DNA of 64,000 nt, taken from positions 4,108,221 through 4,172,220 of the forward strand of contig NC_081336.1 of NCBI RefSeq assembly GCF_022539665.2. The letters are read 5' to 3'. The translations under genes were made by a program, and so were the position numbers. The notes under the pieces were generated by a model. It saw only the letters and a list, made by a program, of their open reading frames with translations, made no database searches and was not told the origin of the DNA. The DNA comes from Daphnia carinata (lineage: Eukaryota > Arthropoda > Branchiopoda > Diplostraca > Daphniidae). Shown here in pieces: positions 49,223-62,734 of the stretch. Within the stretch, counting starts at the first letter, position 1. The number at the start of each line of letters is the position of its first letter.

Positions 49223-51436
49223 TTCAATTTCTACTGTTGTGTTCAGATGAAAACAACTTCAAGGTGCTTCTCGTAGCATTACCTAAGTATAAAACATGAA
49301 TAAAACCATTAATAGACTATTACAATGAAATTTACTTTCAAAAGTCAGTGGTTCATAATAGAATGAATAACTACTGTGGAAAACAGTTAAGTAAATTCTT
49401 AGAAGCATCTTATTGTGTAGTGAAAAGTTAAGCATGCATAATATACACATTAGGGAAACAATGATACTTGATGATAAATTAATATTACAACTATTTTTTA
49501 GTAAAAAAAATAAGTTTTTGAATTTTCAGAATTGGACACAAAAGCTAGTAATTTAATATGAAAAAACACTAATGAATGATTAAGAGTCTATCTTAAGTAG
49601 AAATTAAGATACTTTCGTGTCATTTGTGAAGTTCTACGAGGTAAACAAGCGTATCGGGCAGCGACTATGTCACAGGATAATGAGTTTGAGACTGAAGTCA
49701 GTGCAAAAAATGTAACCAAAATAAAGGGGAGGAATACTTGTGGTTGGACAAAAACTTCTCAAGTTACACTCCGAACACTATTCGAAACCTCAGCGGATAA
49801 AACCATAGCTATCACACACGATAAGATTTCGTAGATTTTATGTTTAGCAGCAAGCAAACAAAAAAATAAAGAAAAATGACAAGCCCGTTCGAGGTTGCCA
49901 TTCGTTTTTAAAGAGCTCACGTAACAAATCTTCATTGCTGATTAGTTTATCGACTTCCGACAAAGGATAACTACATATAGCAGTCTAGATTTACTGATTA
50001 CATATATTTCCTGCGAATTGTAAAATATGTTTAAATGCCAAATCTCATATATATTCGTTTGCCGATAAGAATCTGCGGGTCTGCTACACCCTGAATTGGA
50101 AGGGTTGCCCAACCGGCATACCAATATATTTAATGTGTTTTAGCTACCTTGTTAACATGAAGTTGATGGGTGTGAACAGTATTAAATTTATATGGCTCAT
50201 AGATTGATTATAATAGAATTTCATGTAACTGCGTGACGATGCTGTTATTCAGGTTGTAACGCACACCTCTTATAATTAGGTTCTGCCTTTACTGTGAACT
50301 TTCGCTTCCATCTGTTCTATGAATTTAAACACGAATAGAAACTTTTAACAATCGATTTTCTCCTATTTCTTCGTCACGTTAATTGCATAGCATATAAAAG
50401 CAGGTGTCTCTGCTATTCTCCAACTCGAGAAACGCTTATCAAAATCACTATGTGATTTCCCATGGAGTAACCCGTCGTTCGGTCGAAAGTACTCCACGAC
50501 AAACAAACGGTCGCTATGACAACCCATCGACCATACTACGCTTTATGACGCTATATCGTGGAACGTGTTGTGCAACCATATGGTTATGAATTGCTTTTTT
50601 TGTTGGCAGAGTTGGCAAAGGTTCTGAACAAAAAAAGGTGTGCATTGTTGGCTCGTCCAGTTATGTTGGATATACGTGTTTTCTTTTTCTGGAGTTCTGG
50701 TTCTAGTAGAGTGATGAAACCCGGACTTCTCAGCGTTGGCCTAAATTTGAACAAATAATTTTTAAAACAAAAACATAGTGCTGTCTTTACCGTAGAGGAA
50801 GCGCAAGAAAGTTTTGACTTGTCCTGTTCTGAGGATGTGGTTAACCACCAATCCAGTTTCCTATTCAACATATCATGCCTGATTGTTTTGAACTATTCCA
50901 CCAAAAAGTCATTTGTGTATAAACGAAAGCGACCGATACGGCAATCTGGTGAATAAAGATAACATTTATAGTGTAAAAGCCAAGCTTGTGATCTTTGGAC
51001 ATAAACACCCAGCGCCTTTATATTTACATACAGGTTTCCAGTGGGACTTGTCACTTCATTATCGGTTTGCGGTTCGTGTAGATTCGGCTCCTTGGCTGAG
51101 AACTGAAGGAGGCGCGTTCGAAAGTGTATACACGTAACTGCGTAATCATTTGTCGCAATTTGAATGTGTTTTCCGATCTCAACTAGAAAATAAAAAACGT
51201 AGGCATAACACTCAAATTGTGAAGAAAACAAAAAAAGAATTTCAATTTTAGCTTTCTAGACACAGGCTGTATTATTTGAGTGCTGACTATTGTTTACCTA
51301 GGCCCCACATTATGTTGACGTTGTCAGGTATGTACCAGCGGACACCGTTGTCACGCAGTGACTAATTTAAAAAAAAACTGCCTTTGTTTGATTTTCTTTG
51401 AGTAATTTTCCTTTTCGTTTTTGGAAAGAAGACTCT
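49223..51436. other. 2.2-kb divergent spacer
   Basis: Lies between TMEM104 (leftward) and the coiled-coil gene (rightward). TATAAAAGCAGG at about 50393 resembles a core promoter, but the frame that follows has no recognised product. The rest is AT-rich without support for a gene. Confidence 0.45.
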
Positions 51437-52522
51437 ATGATGGATGACGTATCAGACTACATGACGCCAATACCAATCTTTATTCCAGAATTGCTAAATC
51501 CAAGTGACAATCAGGCCCAATTCCAGTCACAGCAGGAGTTTTCTTCCGACAGTAACGAAAACACCAACCGAAATCAGTTGGGTATAAGCAGCTTCAGTTT
51601 GCAATTGACATTCAACGGAATCAGAGGGGCCAATTGGCCATCATCTATTCAGTTATCGTCTCAGTCCCTGGAAGACGAGGCCAGGCAATCCGAGGAACAA
51701 TTAGATGCCAGCCGGCAGACATTATCTAGACTAGAGGATGAAGTGCTCCAGCTTGAACGAGCTAACAAGGAACTGTCTTCCGAAAGCGAGGTCACCGAGT
51801 TGATGGTTTTAGAACAATTTATTAGTCGCCTCGAAGAAGAGCTGGCCCAGTGTCGAACCTCCGCTATCAACAGCAGCGAGGAATCAGTTCTTAAAGCAGC
51901 CACGGCTAAAGCTACTCGTACTAAACGTTTCGAAACCGAGTGCGCATTAAGGGAACTTCAACTCAGTATTTGTCGTCGTAAGCTCGAATACGCAACGGCT
52001 AAAGCTTTGAATGAGGAAGACGATGGTAGTTGCTCTTCTGACGACGAAGCGTCCATCTCCGTCTCGAATTTACCTGAGGAGGAGGAACGAATCAACATTT
52101 TACAACATGAATTGGAAGAATTGAACCAAGTTAATAACCGTGCACTTTCAGAGGCTAAGGACGCCGAACTGTTGAACGCTAAAAGACAAAGAGCTCAACT
52201 GGAGGTGGAGCAAAAAATTTCAATGGGCAGAGGCAGATATGAAGAGCGGCGTCAACACCTGGAGGAAAAACGTCGGCAGCTAGAAATAAATCATTCTTAT
52301 CTGGTTAAGTAAAATTAAAAACAAAACAAAAACCATTTCCATCAACATTTTTTTGTTCAATTTGATTAGGTTACCCTCCAACAGCAGATTGCACATGCCA
52401 AACTTGAAGAAATTGCGCTTCTGCAGCACATGGCTTTGATCGACGCAGCCCGAAAGGTTGAAAATCTTGAACGTGCAGCTCAAAATCTCATTGGCGCCAA
52501 TAGTTCGCCGCTTAATGGATGA
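51437..52522 (+). CDS. Coiled-coil protein of unknown function
   Basis: Two exons (51437-52303 and 52370-52522) give 339 residues. The start is the MMDDVSDYMTP methionine pair; the frame is open upstream but without ATG. Residues 1-75 are Pro/Ser/Asn-rich and probably disordered. From about residue 75 on, nearly everything is Glu/Leu/Gln/Arg heptad sequence (LSRLEDEVLQLERANKEL, LEQFISRLEEELAQ, RINILQHELEELNQVN, RQHLEEKRRQLEIN), interrupted by an acidic Ser patch (DDGSCSSDDEAS). A cytoskeletal or scaffold role is plausible from composition only. No family is recognised. Confidence 0.7.
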
Positions 52523-53103
52523 AAAGGCGAGGGCTACCGGAATGAAGGGAGACAGGTTTCACTAGCCCGTAATGCTCAAGCCAATCGGCATTAACGAGCT
52601 TTCACCAAATACCTATGGCTTCACAATTTTGTTTCACTACTTATGTCGAGGATTTTGTTTTCTTCTTCACTGATTATCTCACTCGATGGTTTGCATTGTT
52701 CACGATCACAGATTTCCGTTTGCGGTTACACACAGTTTCATTATGTTTTTCCTAACAAATGCCACCTGTTCAGCTTTAACCTTATAGTCATGAAAGAATA
52801 CAGCAGGGTTGACCATAATTGCAATACTTTTTTTATTGCCAATTGGCCTTAAGTCCTTAACAAGCAGAACTCCTTACGACGTAACTAACCAATTCGTTTT
52901 AGCAGAAGAACCAAGAACGTTCACATTTGATTTTGCCAACGAAGTAATATAGTCTACCGACAGATGGTATTCGAGACCGGTTCTCGTTTTATTTGGTATT
53001 TTGCTTGCAGACGAATTCGGATATCTAGCATTTCGGAATATTGGTCTTTAAATCGTATTTTCAAATCTTTTTTACTACAGCAACGTATCAACTAGGACGG
53101 AGA
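52523..53103. other. Spacer before the DGCR6-like gene
   Basis: About 580 bp holding the 3-prime end of the coiled-coil gene and the leader of DGCR6. A likely leader intron ends at CTACAG just before 53081. Confidence 0.5.
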
Positions 53104-53817
53104 ATGAAAAATGCTGAAGAACTCCAGCAAAAATTATATTTTTTGCTTGAACAACTCCAAGAGATGGCTAGACAGCTCCCTCTGTAAGTTAAATGATTGG
53201 AATATTTATTCAATATATTTTTAAAAAGTTGCGTTTCTCTCTGTCCTAGACAATATCAGCAACGAATGCCGTACGAACTGCTATCCGGTCTGGCCAACTG
53301 TCTTTTGAATGAAACCATCTTTAAGATTGTAGAAGGCCTCACTGAAATACAACAGGTCACAGAGAAACAACTACTCCAACAGCGTTTAAAGCTACTTCAC
53401 AGACATCGAGGTGATAGAGCCTATGACAACTGTATTTAAATTTTAAAAACTAATAATTCTTATCTCTAACTGTATCAGCTGAGAAGGAAGCCCTGGCAAA
53501 AAAAACACCTGACTCTGTAACAGAGGCTGAAAAAATGGAAGTAGCCAACCACCCAGTTGAATTAAAGCAAGCTGATATGAATCTCATACTTCAGTTAGAC
53601 CAAGTTGTGGCTGACCAGCAAAGCACACTTGAAAAAGCTGGTAGTTTGTTTTTCTCTTAGTGCAGTTTTAATCTTAGGGGTTTTAATTATTGTTACATCT
53701 TAAACAGGAGTCCCAGGTTTTTACTTAACCAGCAACCCTCAAGAGATACAAGTTCAAATGTACTTGTTGGAATTTATTTTAAAACTGGGAAAAGAATCAG
53801 AAAATAATACTACGTGA
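53104..53817 (+). CDS. DGCR6: DGCR6 / gonadal (gdl) homolog
   Basis: Homolog of the vertebrate DiGeorge critical region 6 protein and Drosophila gonadal. The molecular role is not well established. Four exons (53104-53183, 53250-53410, 53479-53640, 53708-53817) join in phase to 170 residues. Shared blocks are LQEMARQLPLQYQQRMPYELLSG, IFKIVEGLTEIQQVTEKQL, and the signature LDQVVADQQSTLEKAGVPGF followed by NPQEIQVQMYLLEFI. The N-terminus is shorter than in vertebrates; an upstream frame is closed by a TAG, supporting the chosen ATG. It lies only about 135 bp before the ChaC gene, in the same direction. Confidence 0.9.
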
Positions 53818-53953
53818 TATTCATGTACTGCAGCAAAATTTTCTGTCTATCGTTTTCTTGACGTGACAACACGGTCTCATCGGTCAAAACTCTAAAGCAG
53901 ACAGAAAGAACTACAGACGACGCGTCGCGTGTGCACTGTCAATCGTATCAATC

Positions 53954-55430
53954 ATGTGGGTGTTTGGTTATGGGTCGTTAATATGGAAAGTCGATTTTCC
54001 TTACGAGAGGCGAGTCATTGGTTACATTAAAGGGTACGTCCGGCGATTCTGGCAAGCCAGTATTGATCACCGTGGAGTCCCCGGAAAGGTCGGTAACGAT
54101 CTAAGAGAATCCAATTTTGCAGAATTTGATTCTCGCTATCGCGCACCAATCACTTTGTGTAAATTTTTTTTTTTTTTATACAGCCGGGAAGAGTTGTTAC
54201 TTTGATTCCGTCGAATGATCCCGAGGTATTTTTGAAATCTTTAGTTTCCTATCGTTTTTGCGTGTGGGTGAAAATATGTTGAATGATGATAGAAACTTTG
54301 ACATTTTTGTTGTGGAGTATAGTTAGCTGCGTTGCTCATAGATGGCAGCACTAGTATTAAAAGCGCACAATTTCGGGAATCATTTATGAAATTGGCTTAC
54401 TTGTTAAGGACAAAGTATGGGGCGTTGCTTACGAATTACCCGGAGATCAAGTTGACCAAATCAAGGGCCGATTAGATGAGAGAGAGAAACGTTACCAAAC
54501 CAGTCTCAACGTCCCTTTCTATCCTAAACGAACACCCTCAAACAAATCAAACGTACTGGTTCACGTCTACGTGGCTCCAACATCTGGCCCTCTCTTTTTG
54601 GGTGAAGCGGACACAGTAGCCATGGCGGAACAGATCAAATCTGCACGCGGACCGAGCGGGGACAATCTAGACTATCTATCGAAGCTCTTTGAATTCATGA
54701 GAGATGAGGTGGGACCCGACGCCGAAGAAGATACCCACCTGACGATGCTATTCCGACTCTGTTTCCCATAAAACTGCCATCTTCACGATGCAATTTTAAA
54801 TACATTACAGTGCAAATCAAAATGGGTGCTAAACGATGAATTTAAGCATCTATATGAATAAGTAAAAAAAAAATTGTTTATCAATACTGTTTGGGTAAGC
54901 AGGAAAAGGTCTGGGGCGTTGCCTACCACATTGCAGCTCAAGATGTGGAACGAGTGTCACGATACCTGGACTACCGCGAGAAAGATGGCTACCGGAGGAC
55001 TGAAACTCTATTCCATCCCCACTGCAACAACGACGGCCAGCAAAACGAGTAAGTTCTTTAAATTTTCCAACAATCTCCGACACGGTTAATTAGTTACGAA
55101 CACATTTGGATTACATGTAAAATCTATAATTGCACACACACACGCACAAGCAGATGGAGCCCTTTTTCGTTGGAGTGTTACCTGGCGACAAGCGACAACC
55201 CGTTTTACACCGGCCACGAACCAATTGAACAGATCGCCCGTCAAATAGCGACGGCCAGCGGACCGAGTGGCACCAACCGAGAATACTTGTACCAATTGGC
55301 GACAGCTTTGCGACAACTTGTCGTCGAGGACAGCTTCACGGAGATAATCATCAAGGGCGATCCTCATTTGTTTGAACTCGAAAATCTGGTTCGAGCTTTG
55401 GAAGAGGCCGGTGACGGCAGCCATCATTGA
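53954..55430 (+). CDS. CHAC2: ChaC-type gamma-glutamylcyclotransferase with alternative 3-prime exons
   Basis: A cytosolic enzyme degrading glutathione to 5-oxoproline and Cys-Gly. Shared exons 53954-54088 ([34 protein letters not shown]) and 54184-54225 ([14 protein letters not shown]) can join in phase to two different endings. Ending a is one exon, 54409-54771, starting [10 protein letters not shown]: total 179 residues. Ending b is 54903-55048 plus 55154-55430, starting [10 protein letters not shown]: total 199 residues. Both keep the catalytic glutamate context (LDEREKRY in a, LDYREKDGY in b) and the GPSG motif. Ending b is closer to the vertebrate consensus. No second copy of the first two exons precedes ending b, so alternative splicing is the simplest reading. 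Confidence 0.88.
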
Positions 55431-55473
55431 AACGAATGCACAAAACAACCAACAGGATGACACGCTAGAATGA

Positions 55474-55497
55474 CCCCCCCCCCCCCCCCCCCCCCCC
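55474..55497. repeat. Poly-C tract, 24 bases
   Basis: An uninterrupted run of 24 C, about 40 bp after the stop of the ChaC ending b, presumably in its 3-prime untranslated region. On the other strand it is a G-tract able to form quadruplexes. Its true length may be uncertain in an assembly. Confidence 0.9.
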
Positions 55498-56014
55498 GAC
55501 TGTTTCATTCCTCCATTCCTTTTTATTTGATATATTTTTTTAAATGCTTAAAAGCAAAAGCTAAAGAATCCTAATAATATTAATAAAATAGAACACGCCC
55601 CTCGAACTCTTACTGTTTTGTGTGTCTGTTTGAGTGTCTGTGTTTGTGTCTGAGCTTGTCACTGCATCTAATGGATGATGGTTCCGCGATAAAAAAAAAA
55701 AAGCAAAATGACTAAATAGAAGAGCAGCCTACAACAGACTTATCATTCGACATCGTCGACACCAAAGAGAAAAAAAAAAAAAAAAAAGAAGAGCGTCGAG
55801 AGCGGATATCCGTCGTTTTGGCGTAGAGTGGTGCTGATGGTACATCACTGTTAAAATGTAGGTATAGAATTAAAACAAAAATATATATATAAAAAGGTGG
55901 TAGTGGGGGTAGGTGGAGGCAGGTTAAGCCAACACAAAACAGAGAGACAGGACGGGTAATTCCTTTTTGTGTGCGTGTGTGTGTGTGTACGTGCGTATGT
56001 TTTCATTGTTATGT

Positions 56015-56030
56015 GTCTGTCTGTCTGTCT
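56015..56030. repeat. TCTG tetranucleotide repeat
   Basis: Four copies of TCTG next to a GT-rich tract from about 55972. Confidence 0.85.
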
Positions 56031-57187
56031 GTGTGTGAAACATGTCAACGAGTTTGTGGGTAATGCGTGTCGAGTCAGGGTGGCGGCAGTTGCCTCCCCC
56101 TCGATTGTCGCCATAATAGGACCCTGTACGCGGACTTGTCGACCCTTTAGAGGCCCCTAACCATATACACACTCTTGTGCAGACACGTAAAAAGGTCGGT
56201 GGAAAACGACCAAACAGGATGACCCACGGCTGCCTACTACACGCGCATTGTAGTACGCAGACACACACACACAAAGTCAACAACAAAAAATAGACAACAC
56301 TTGAACTTGTCAAATTCCCCTTCCGTTCTCCTTTCTTTTTTTTTTTTTTTTTTTACCTTCTTCTCTGTTTGATGAAGTCGAGGATTTGTGTTAACGAGAT
56401 AACAAACACGATGGGCTACCATCGAAGCAGAGTGTTTATGTGTCTATTAAGACGTTCCCTGGCCGAACTGCAAGTATGTAGCGAGAAGATCACGTGACAC
56501 GAACTACGTTAAAAGAATGATTTGATCTTATTCTGATTTAAATAAAGTGAAATTTGAATGTATTTTTTTAAAAACGCGGGGTAACAGAGAAAGACATTCG
56601 CAGGCAATGAGTCAGTCGTGTTTCTGAATGAACCGTTCCAGGTAAAGAAAATCCAGGCAAAATAACGTGGGCATATAAGAGCAAAAAAGTGAGGAAATCG
56701 TTGGCGGTATATAGCAGTCGGATGAATGAGTCATCTTGTTCTTTAGTTTATCTCTACCATTCATATTCCCAATCCATCCCACTCCCTTTTTTTTCTCCCC
56801 TTCAAACTTATTATAGAAATAAACAAACAAGCAAACAGAACAAAAAATAAAAATCTTGAAAAGATGAAGCAAACACGGCATCTATGCTTTAACACACAGG
56901 GCCTCCTATACACAAGAACTGCTGACTTTTTTAAAAATTCTTTTAGACTAGACAAGCGTTTTGTTCCCGTTGGCATGTATGCGTGTATGAACGTGTTGTC
57001 TGGCCGCATATTGTGCTGAATCAATGGGCGTTTATATCCTGCGTGTTCGCCCTTTTTTTTTTGTGTGTGTGTTGTTGTTCTTGTTGGGTGTTGAACCTAC
57101 CGATGAGCGAGCTGATGGGTCCCCATATAGTTCCATGATTTCATTTTTCTTAAACATTTTCAAACAGACGGGGTGTGTAATGCGGAG

Positions 57188-57212
57188 CCACACACACACA
57201 CACACACACACA
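57188..57212. repeat. CA dinucleotide microsatellite
   Basis: About twelve CA units, uninterrupted. Confidence 0.95.
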
Positions 57213-58439
57213 GCGTCGGGTCTGCGCAATCAAATCATCATCAGGAATACATCAGCCATAGAACAAATAATCAGTTTTCAATAAACATAGCGAGGGCAAT
57301 ATTCAAAACTGTCGGCCTTTTTATTTGAAAACCCTAAAACATAACAACAACAACCAAACAAAACACGAAAAAAACTAAGAGATATGAAATCACTGCCGCA
57401 TAAATAGTTTGAACGAAAAAAAGAACTTTGGAATTGTGCGGGCGGGTGGGCCTTTTTGGCTGGCTCCATATGTGGCCGTCTCGGCTATACATATCTGCTG
57501 CTGGGTGTCTGTCCGCTATGATTTCCCATTGAAGGAGGATATATATACATTCGTTCACAAGTTCGCAGGCCCGTCTGTTTCTATACATCTTCCACACGTA
57601 TGTAGGTTTTGGGTCCTGGCGTGGGCCACTCGCTTGTGCGTTCTATCGAATTCTCACACAGTCACGTTGTCGGACAAGACATTGGAGATGACTTATGCGT
57701 ATTATGTATGTGCGACCGTAATAGAAGAAGAAAAAGAAAGGAAGGATGAGACGGCGGCCATGTGTGGCTGCTCCTTCGGCCAGTTCTTCTTGCTCTCTAT
57801 GCGGCCCATATGGTTCCGTTCGTCTTCAATGACCAAGCACAAATCTATATAACCTTCTTCTGTTTTGTCCTTGTCTGTTTTCTACATGTTTTCTTCTTCT
57901 TCCTCCCTTAGTCATTTTCCCCCATCCGTTTTTTGTTGTTGTTGTTGTTCGGTATGTGTACTCCCGAAAATTCTATTTCTCGTGTGCCGGATGAATATAC
58001 TATATATATTTTTTTAAACCACAAAAAGAATACGGAATAGGTGATGAGATTGCCGCTATATTTACTGGCGAGACAGTTTGATAAATAGGACATCTTTTTT
58101 TTTATTATGTTCTTTCATAAGCGTGACTTCCGGCTGAGGGACGAAGGCATACACATCACAGTTAGACAGCTACTGTTCAATAGCGCCTTCACACAAAACA
58201 CAAACACAGCAAGCAGCAGCATCATCTAATCCATTAGCCATTCAAAGCAATCCTATAGGTAAATACACAACAACAAAAGCTGTTGGAAATCAAGAACAAA
58301 CGAAGGAACGCCATCGTCATAAAAAATTTGAATAAAATCGAATGATTTAAGCCATCAAGAATGGACACGAGCTCTTTATTTGCGCCAATTTCGAAATGAT
58401 TCCAAACAGATCCTTTCAGATGAGACGGATACGCGAAAA

Positions 58440-58471
58440 TTTTTTTTTTTTTTTTTGGGGGGGGGGGGGGG
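58440..58471. repeat. T17-G15 homopolymer junction
   Basis: Seventeen T are directly followed by fifteen G, the same arrangement as in the transposon end at 33287-33323. Confidence 0.9.
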
Positions 58472-58558
58472 TGACGTGCAAGATCTCAGTCGGAAGTTGC
58501 GTCCCCCATGACATCAAGCAAATAATAAATCAGACACGCAGTTTCAGTTGCTATTATC

Positions 58559-58580
58559 AAAAAAAAAAAAAAAAAAAAAA
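58559..58580. repeat. Poly-A tract, 22 bases
   Basis: An uninterrupted run of A, about 90 bp right of the T/G junction. Another A-then-G-rich tract lies at about 58791-58821. Confidence 0.9.
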
Positions 58581-61500
58581 GCTTCCAGACTCAAAACTGT
58601 TTTTCTATATACACACATCAGCTGCGGGAGTTGCTGATTGCCGAGGAGGAGATCGTTTCCGACGTCTTTTGCTCCGCTTTCCGGAACTTGTCTTTCTCAC
58701 GAATTGAGAAGAGCAGAACATGTGAACGAGTAAAGAAGAGACACAGTATATAGCAATAGTGGAGAATGTACACAAGAGGACACATCACCCAAAAAAAAAA
58801 AAAAAGGAAGGGGGGGGGGAGTGACAGCAGAAAAGTGGAAGAGCTGAGAACACGGCGATCAATAACTGGCAACATCCGCTAAATGCGCTTCCCCACAATC
58901 ATCGTTCGCTACATCCATACAGGCCTTTTCTTCACTGATTTTTTTTTTCTTTTTTGCCAAAAAACGCTCTTTGAAACATGACTCATCTTACGCAATATCT
59001 ATAACAAACATTTAACGCCGATTTTTATTTTTCAATCCAATTTATGTGATCAACGCAATTCGTTGATGATGCCCAAAAGTCTCTTCTTTCTTTTTTGCTG
59101 CTGTTGTTTCCCTTTTTAATCCCGATACACCGACTCAGATGTTTCTTCTTTCTGACGTCTTGTCTTCTCTGTTTTCTCTTCTCTTTTTCCATGCGTCAAT
59201 ACTTCCCCTAAATACTCCGAGACTAGCAAAAGATGATTTCGACAGCACCAACCGATACGTAGAAAAGCAAGCGGCTTGCCTTTTTATTTACTTGCAGTTG
59301 CGCGGCGTACGTGCAGTAGATTGTAGCCACTGCCGCTCGTTACACACACGCGATGGTTCTTCTAAACTTGCCGTAAGAATGGGGGATTAACGTCACAGCC
59401 AAAAGCACCAACAATCAGGCAAACCCTAAAAGAAAAAAAAATGATCGCCTCGGAGTGGGGAAATCCACCCTATACCCCCGGATCAAAGTCCCAAACTTCA
59501 GCAGCTTTTCGTCGAGCGTTCATCATCAACCATCGTTCACATATACGTCAAGCTCTCTCTCCAACTGTGTATATATAGTCTTTCTCATCAATATAAGCGG
59601 CACAATGTCACGGCCCTTTTTTTTTTCTTTCTATATTTCTTGTATTGTTTTCTCTCCGCAAGAGCTGTCCCCCCTCTCCTTTTATTTTTCTACTCATCCT
59701 CACATTGGAGAGTTGCGTGGGACTGATTATCTACACAGAGAGAGGCCTATATGTGTGTTGACTAATATACTGACAGCGCTATTCTATTTGTACAACGTAT
59801 TAAATATTCGATGGCCTTTGGGGCTGTTGTGTACGACGATAAGTCGTTGATGTACAACACACTGCGGTCGGATAATGTTTCACGTTTACATCCACATGAT
59901 GCACGTTTGACGTATAAATGCACGTCAATACTCGCTTGCATCAGTACATCCGATATAGACATAGGAATAAAAAAAATAAGAGTTGCCAACGGTGGGATTT
60001 ATTTTATCCGTCGGTGGTCACTTTACACCCGTCTATTTCGTACTAGGATCTACGGGCGTATGGTACGTGTTGTGACAGCTCACCATCAAAAAGACATAAC
60101 TAGTCGTTTTTCCCCAACAATTTTCAAACTGGCCGCGCAAATTCGGCATCGAGTAACGCCTCTATAATATAGAATCGTACTCAATAGTAGCTCAGATTAC
60201 CTAATCTGATATTTACAGCCAGATGATGGAATTAAATCACCAGAAAATATGTAAGTAATTTTTCTTTGGCAAACAAAAAATGCAAACGAGGACAAGAAAT
60301 AAATTAAAGCCTGAATGTTTTTGACTTATTTTTTTTTTTTTCATAATTATGTGTACATAAGGCTGCGTTGTGGTTATGGGTTCATGTGTATATGCAACGG
60401 CTCAGAAAGTCAACAACTTGAAAAAAAAAAAAAGGAAAAGGTATAGAAAATATTTAAAAAAACCGATGAAACTGGAGATGTGGTCTCTAGTGTGTATGCA
60501 AAGCTGTGGTAGTCGGAAAGCAAATAATCCTTGTCTGATGGGTTTGACTCATTTCTATACAAAGACAGAGGCCGTCAGTAAAGATTAAATTTTAATAATT
60601 CCCCTCTCTGTGTATGTCCTTTTCTTTAAAAAAATAAAATCTATACTGAAATAATAACAACGACTGGGTTTGAATTTCGTTCATCCCGCCTTAACTTCTT
60701 TTTCCTCTGATCTATTGGTTGCTGTTATGTTGTCGCGTACAAGGTCCAGAAGCTCAAATTCTACAGTCACGGCATTAGATCGGCCAGTTTTCAACGGGGT
60801 GAAGTAAACAAAACAAAACAGAAAAATATGGTCTGTGTATACAATACATAAAGACATCGTATTTTTATTTCATCTGGTCGTGACGCAGATTAGTAACTTC
60901 AAACCCCCCACTTTTTGACGGACGGTTCATTTTCTTGACGGTTAATCCCGTCTTGCTGCTCGTGATCGTGTGGCGGTCACGTATTATCGTTGAGCATTCA
61001 CCAATCCTCCTCGTTATGCCTTCGTGTATTGTAGCCGCGTTAGTTTTGAATCGCATGAGCTGAGCAAATCATTACAGACCTTGAACATCGATTTGAAATA
61101 ACCCCAAAACTCATTTAGGATAAGTTATTTGGCGATCTGGATGTACAGCCCCATAATTGTTGGGCAACGGGACCGTTGAATATGGTCTAGATCATTTTTG
61201 AAAAATGCAGGGCCCATTTTAACTGTATCGTATGTTGTACGTCCTCTAAATCGAACGTAGTACGATCGACATTATAGTGGCACATTGATAGATCTGTGTA
61301 TATACTATATCAGCCTACAAGGATAAAAAAACGATAGAATGTAGGATATATCAGACGTGTAAAATAGCCTGCCCTATTGATCTAGTAGCTACGAAAATAA
61401 AAAATATGTCGGTCAAGTGTTTGACAAAAAATATTTGAACAACAATAGCAGACAGAGGGGATTTTGCAAAAGGGACCACAAAAAAAAAAAGAAGTAAATG

Positions 61501-62713
61501 CAAGATGAGACGACTCGACGATTGAGTTCTGCTGGTTCTCTTTTTGTATGTACACAAAAGAAACGGCTGCCTCTTGTACCACACATGTACATTAAAAACA
61601 GACACATTCATCGACGATCGAGCTAGGAATGTCCACACACCCGATACGCTGTACCATATATATATATATGTACAAGCACATCGCCAACAGTTATAATAAC
61701 AATAGCCCGAAGATATAGCACATAACTGATTAATTGTTACTTGAACGTGAAATGGGGGAGATATGGGGAGGGGGGGGGAGGCCACCCATTTGATAATGTA
61801 GTTCACATATTGCTCCCTCCTCTCACAAATATATATACATAGAGATGTGCTGTTATCGAGGAAAGAAAAAAGGACGCAGCTGCCGCCCAACTGGCTATAC
61901 ACGGCACGCAAAATATGAATAAATATACATGGAAGAGAAATGATGGCCAACGAGGTGTCGGGTGTTTTTCACTTTGTGTGTGCGCGCTCCTCTTCTTGTC
62001 ACCCCTGCTCGTTGGCCGATTCTTTTTAAATAGATAACCTATTGATAATGCGACCGATCGACAAGGAGGACACAATACAGCCCATAGTCGCTGATCAGTT
62101 ATCAATAGACTCCCTACACGCCTCTCTTCCGTTCGCCCCTCTCCTTTTGAACTTTCTATCTCTCTCTCGCCATCTCTCTTTTGCTTCCATGTTATTACAT
62201 TATCTATATAAATGGGGAGGAAGAAGAAGAAGAGAAAACCCATGTCCGGGTGTTGCGTACACACACGCAGACACACACACACAGGATTGACAATAGGCGG
62301 GGAGGGGCCGAACCAATCAAGTAGTAACAGTACCACGACCAATGGTTGACGACAATGAGACCGTCATCGTATGACAGCAGCAGAAGCACAATATCCAGCA
62401 ACTTCCTTCCTTCCTTATCTCTCTTTTTTTATTCATCATTTTTTAAAATATATCCCCATACGAACACATCCATTTATTTCCCAGCGATTGCGCGTAGTTA
62501 AACAAAAACGCCATGCGCGTTCAAGTGTCGATCATTATCGAAACAAATCACGCCCCATAAGTCAATTTCTGTTTGGGCTTGAACGCCCTATACGAATCAT
62601 CGGTCTTCTAATGAATTAGGACAACTAGAACCGAATGTTCTGAATGAGCTCGGGAATCAATTGTATTTGCCGATCATTACCAGAAAATTTCTTTTCTAAT
62701 TCTGACATGGAAA

Positions 62714-62734
62714 TACACACACACACACACACAC
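62714..62734. repeat. CA dinucleotide microsatellite
   Basis: About ten CA units. Confidence 0.95.

Noticed and set aside
54903-55430. Separate second ChaC gene
   Set aside because: No first exons (FGYGSLIW block) lie between 54772 and 54902, and the exon phase fits the upstream shared exons, so an alternative ending is simpler. A truncated tandem copy remains possible.
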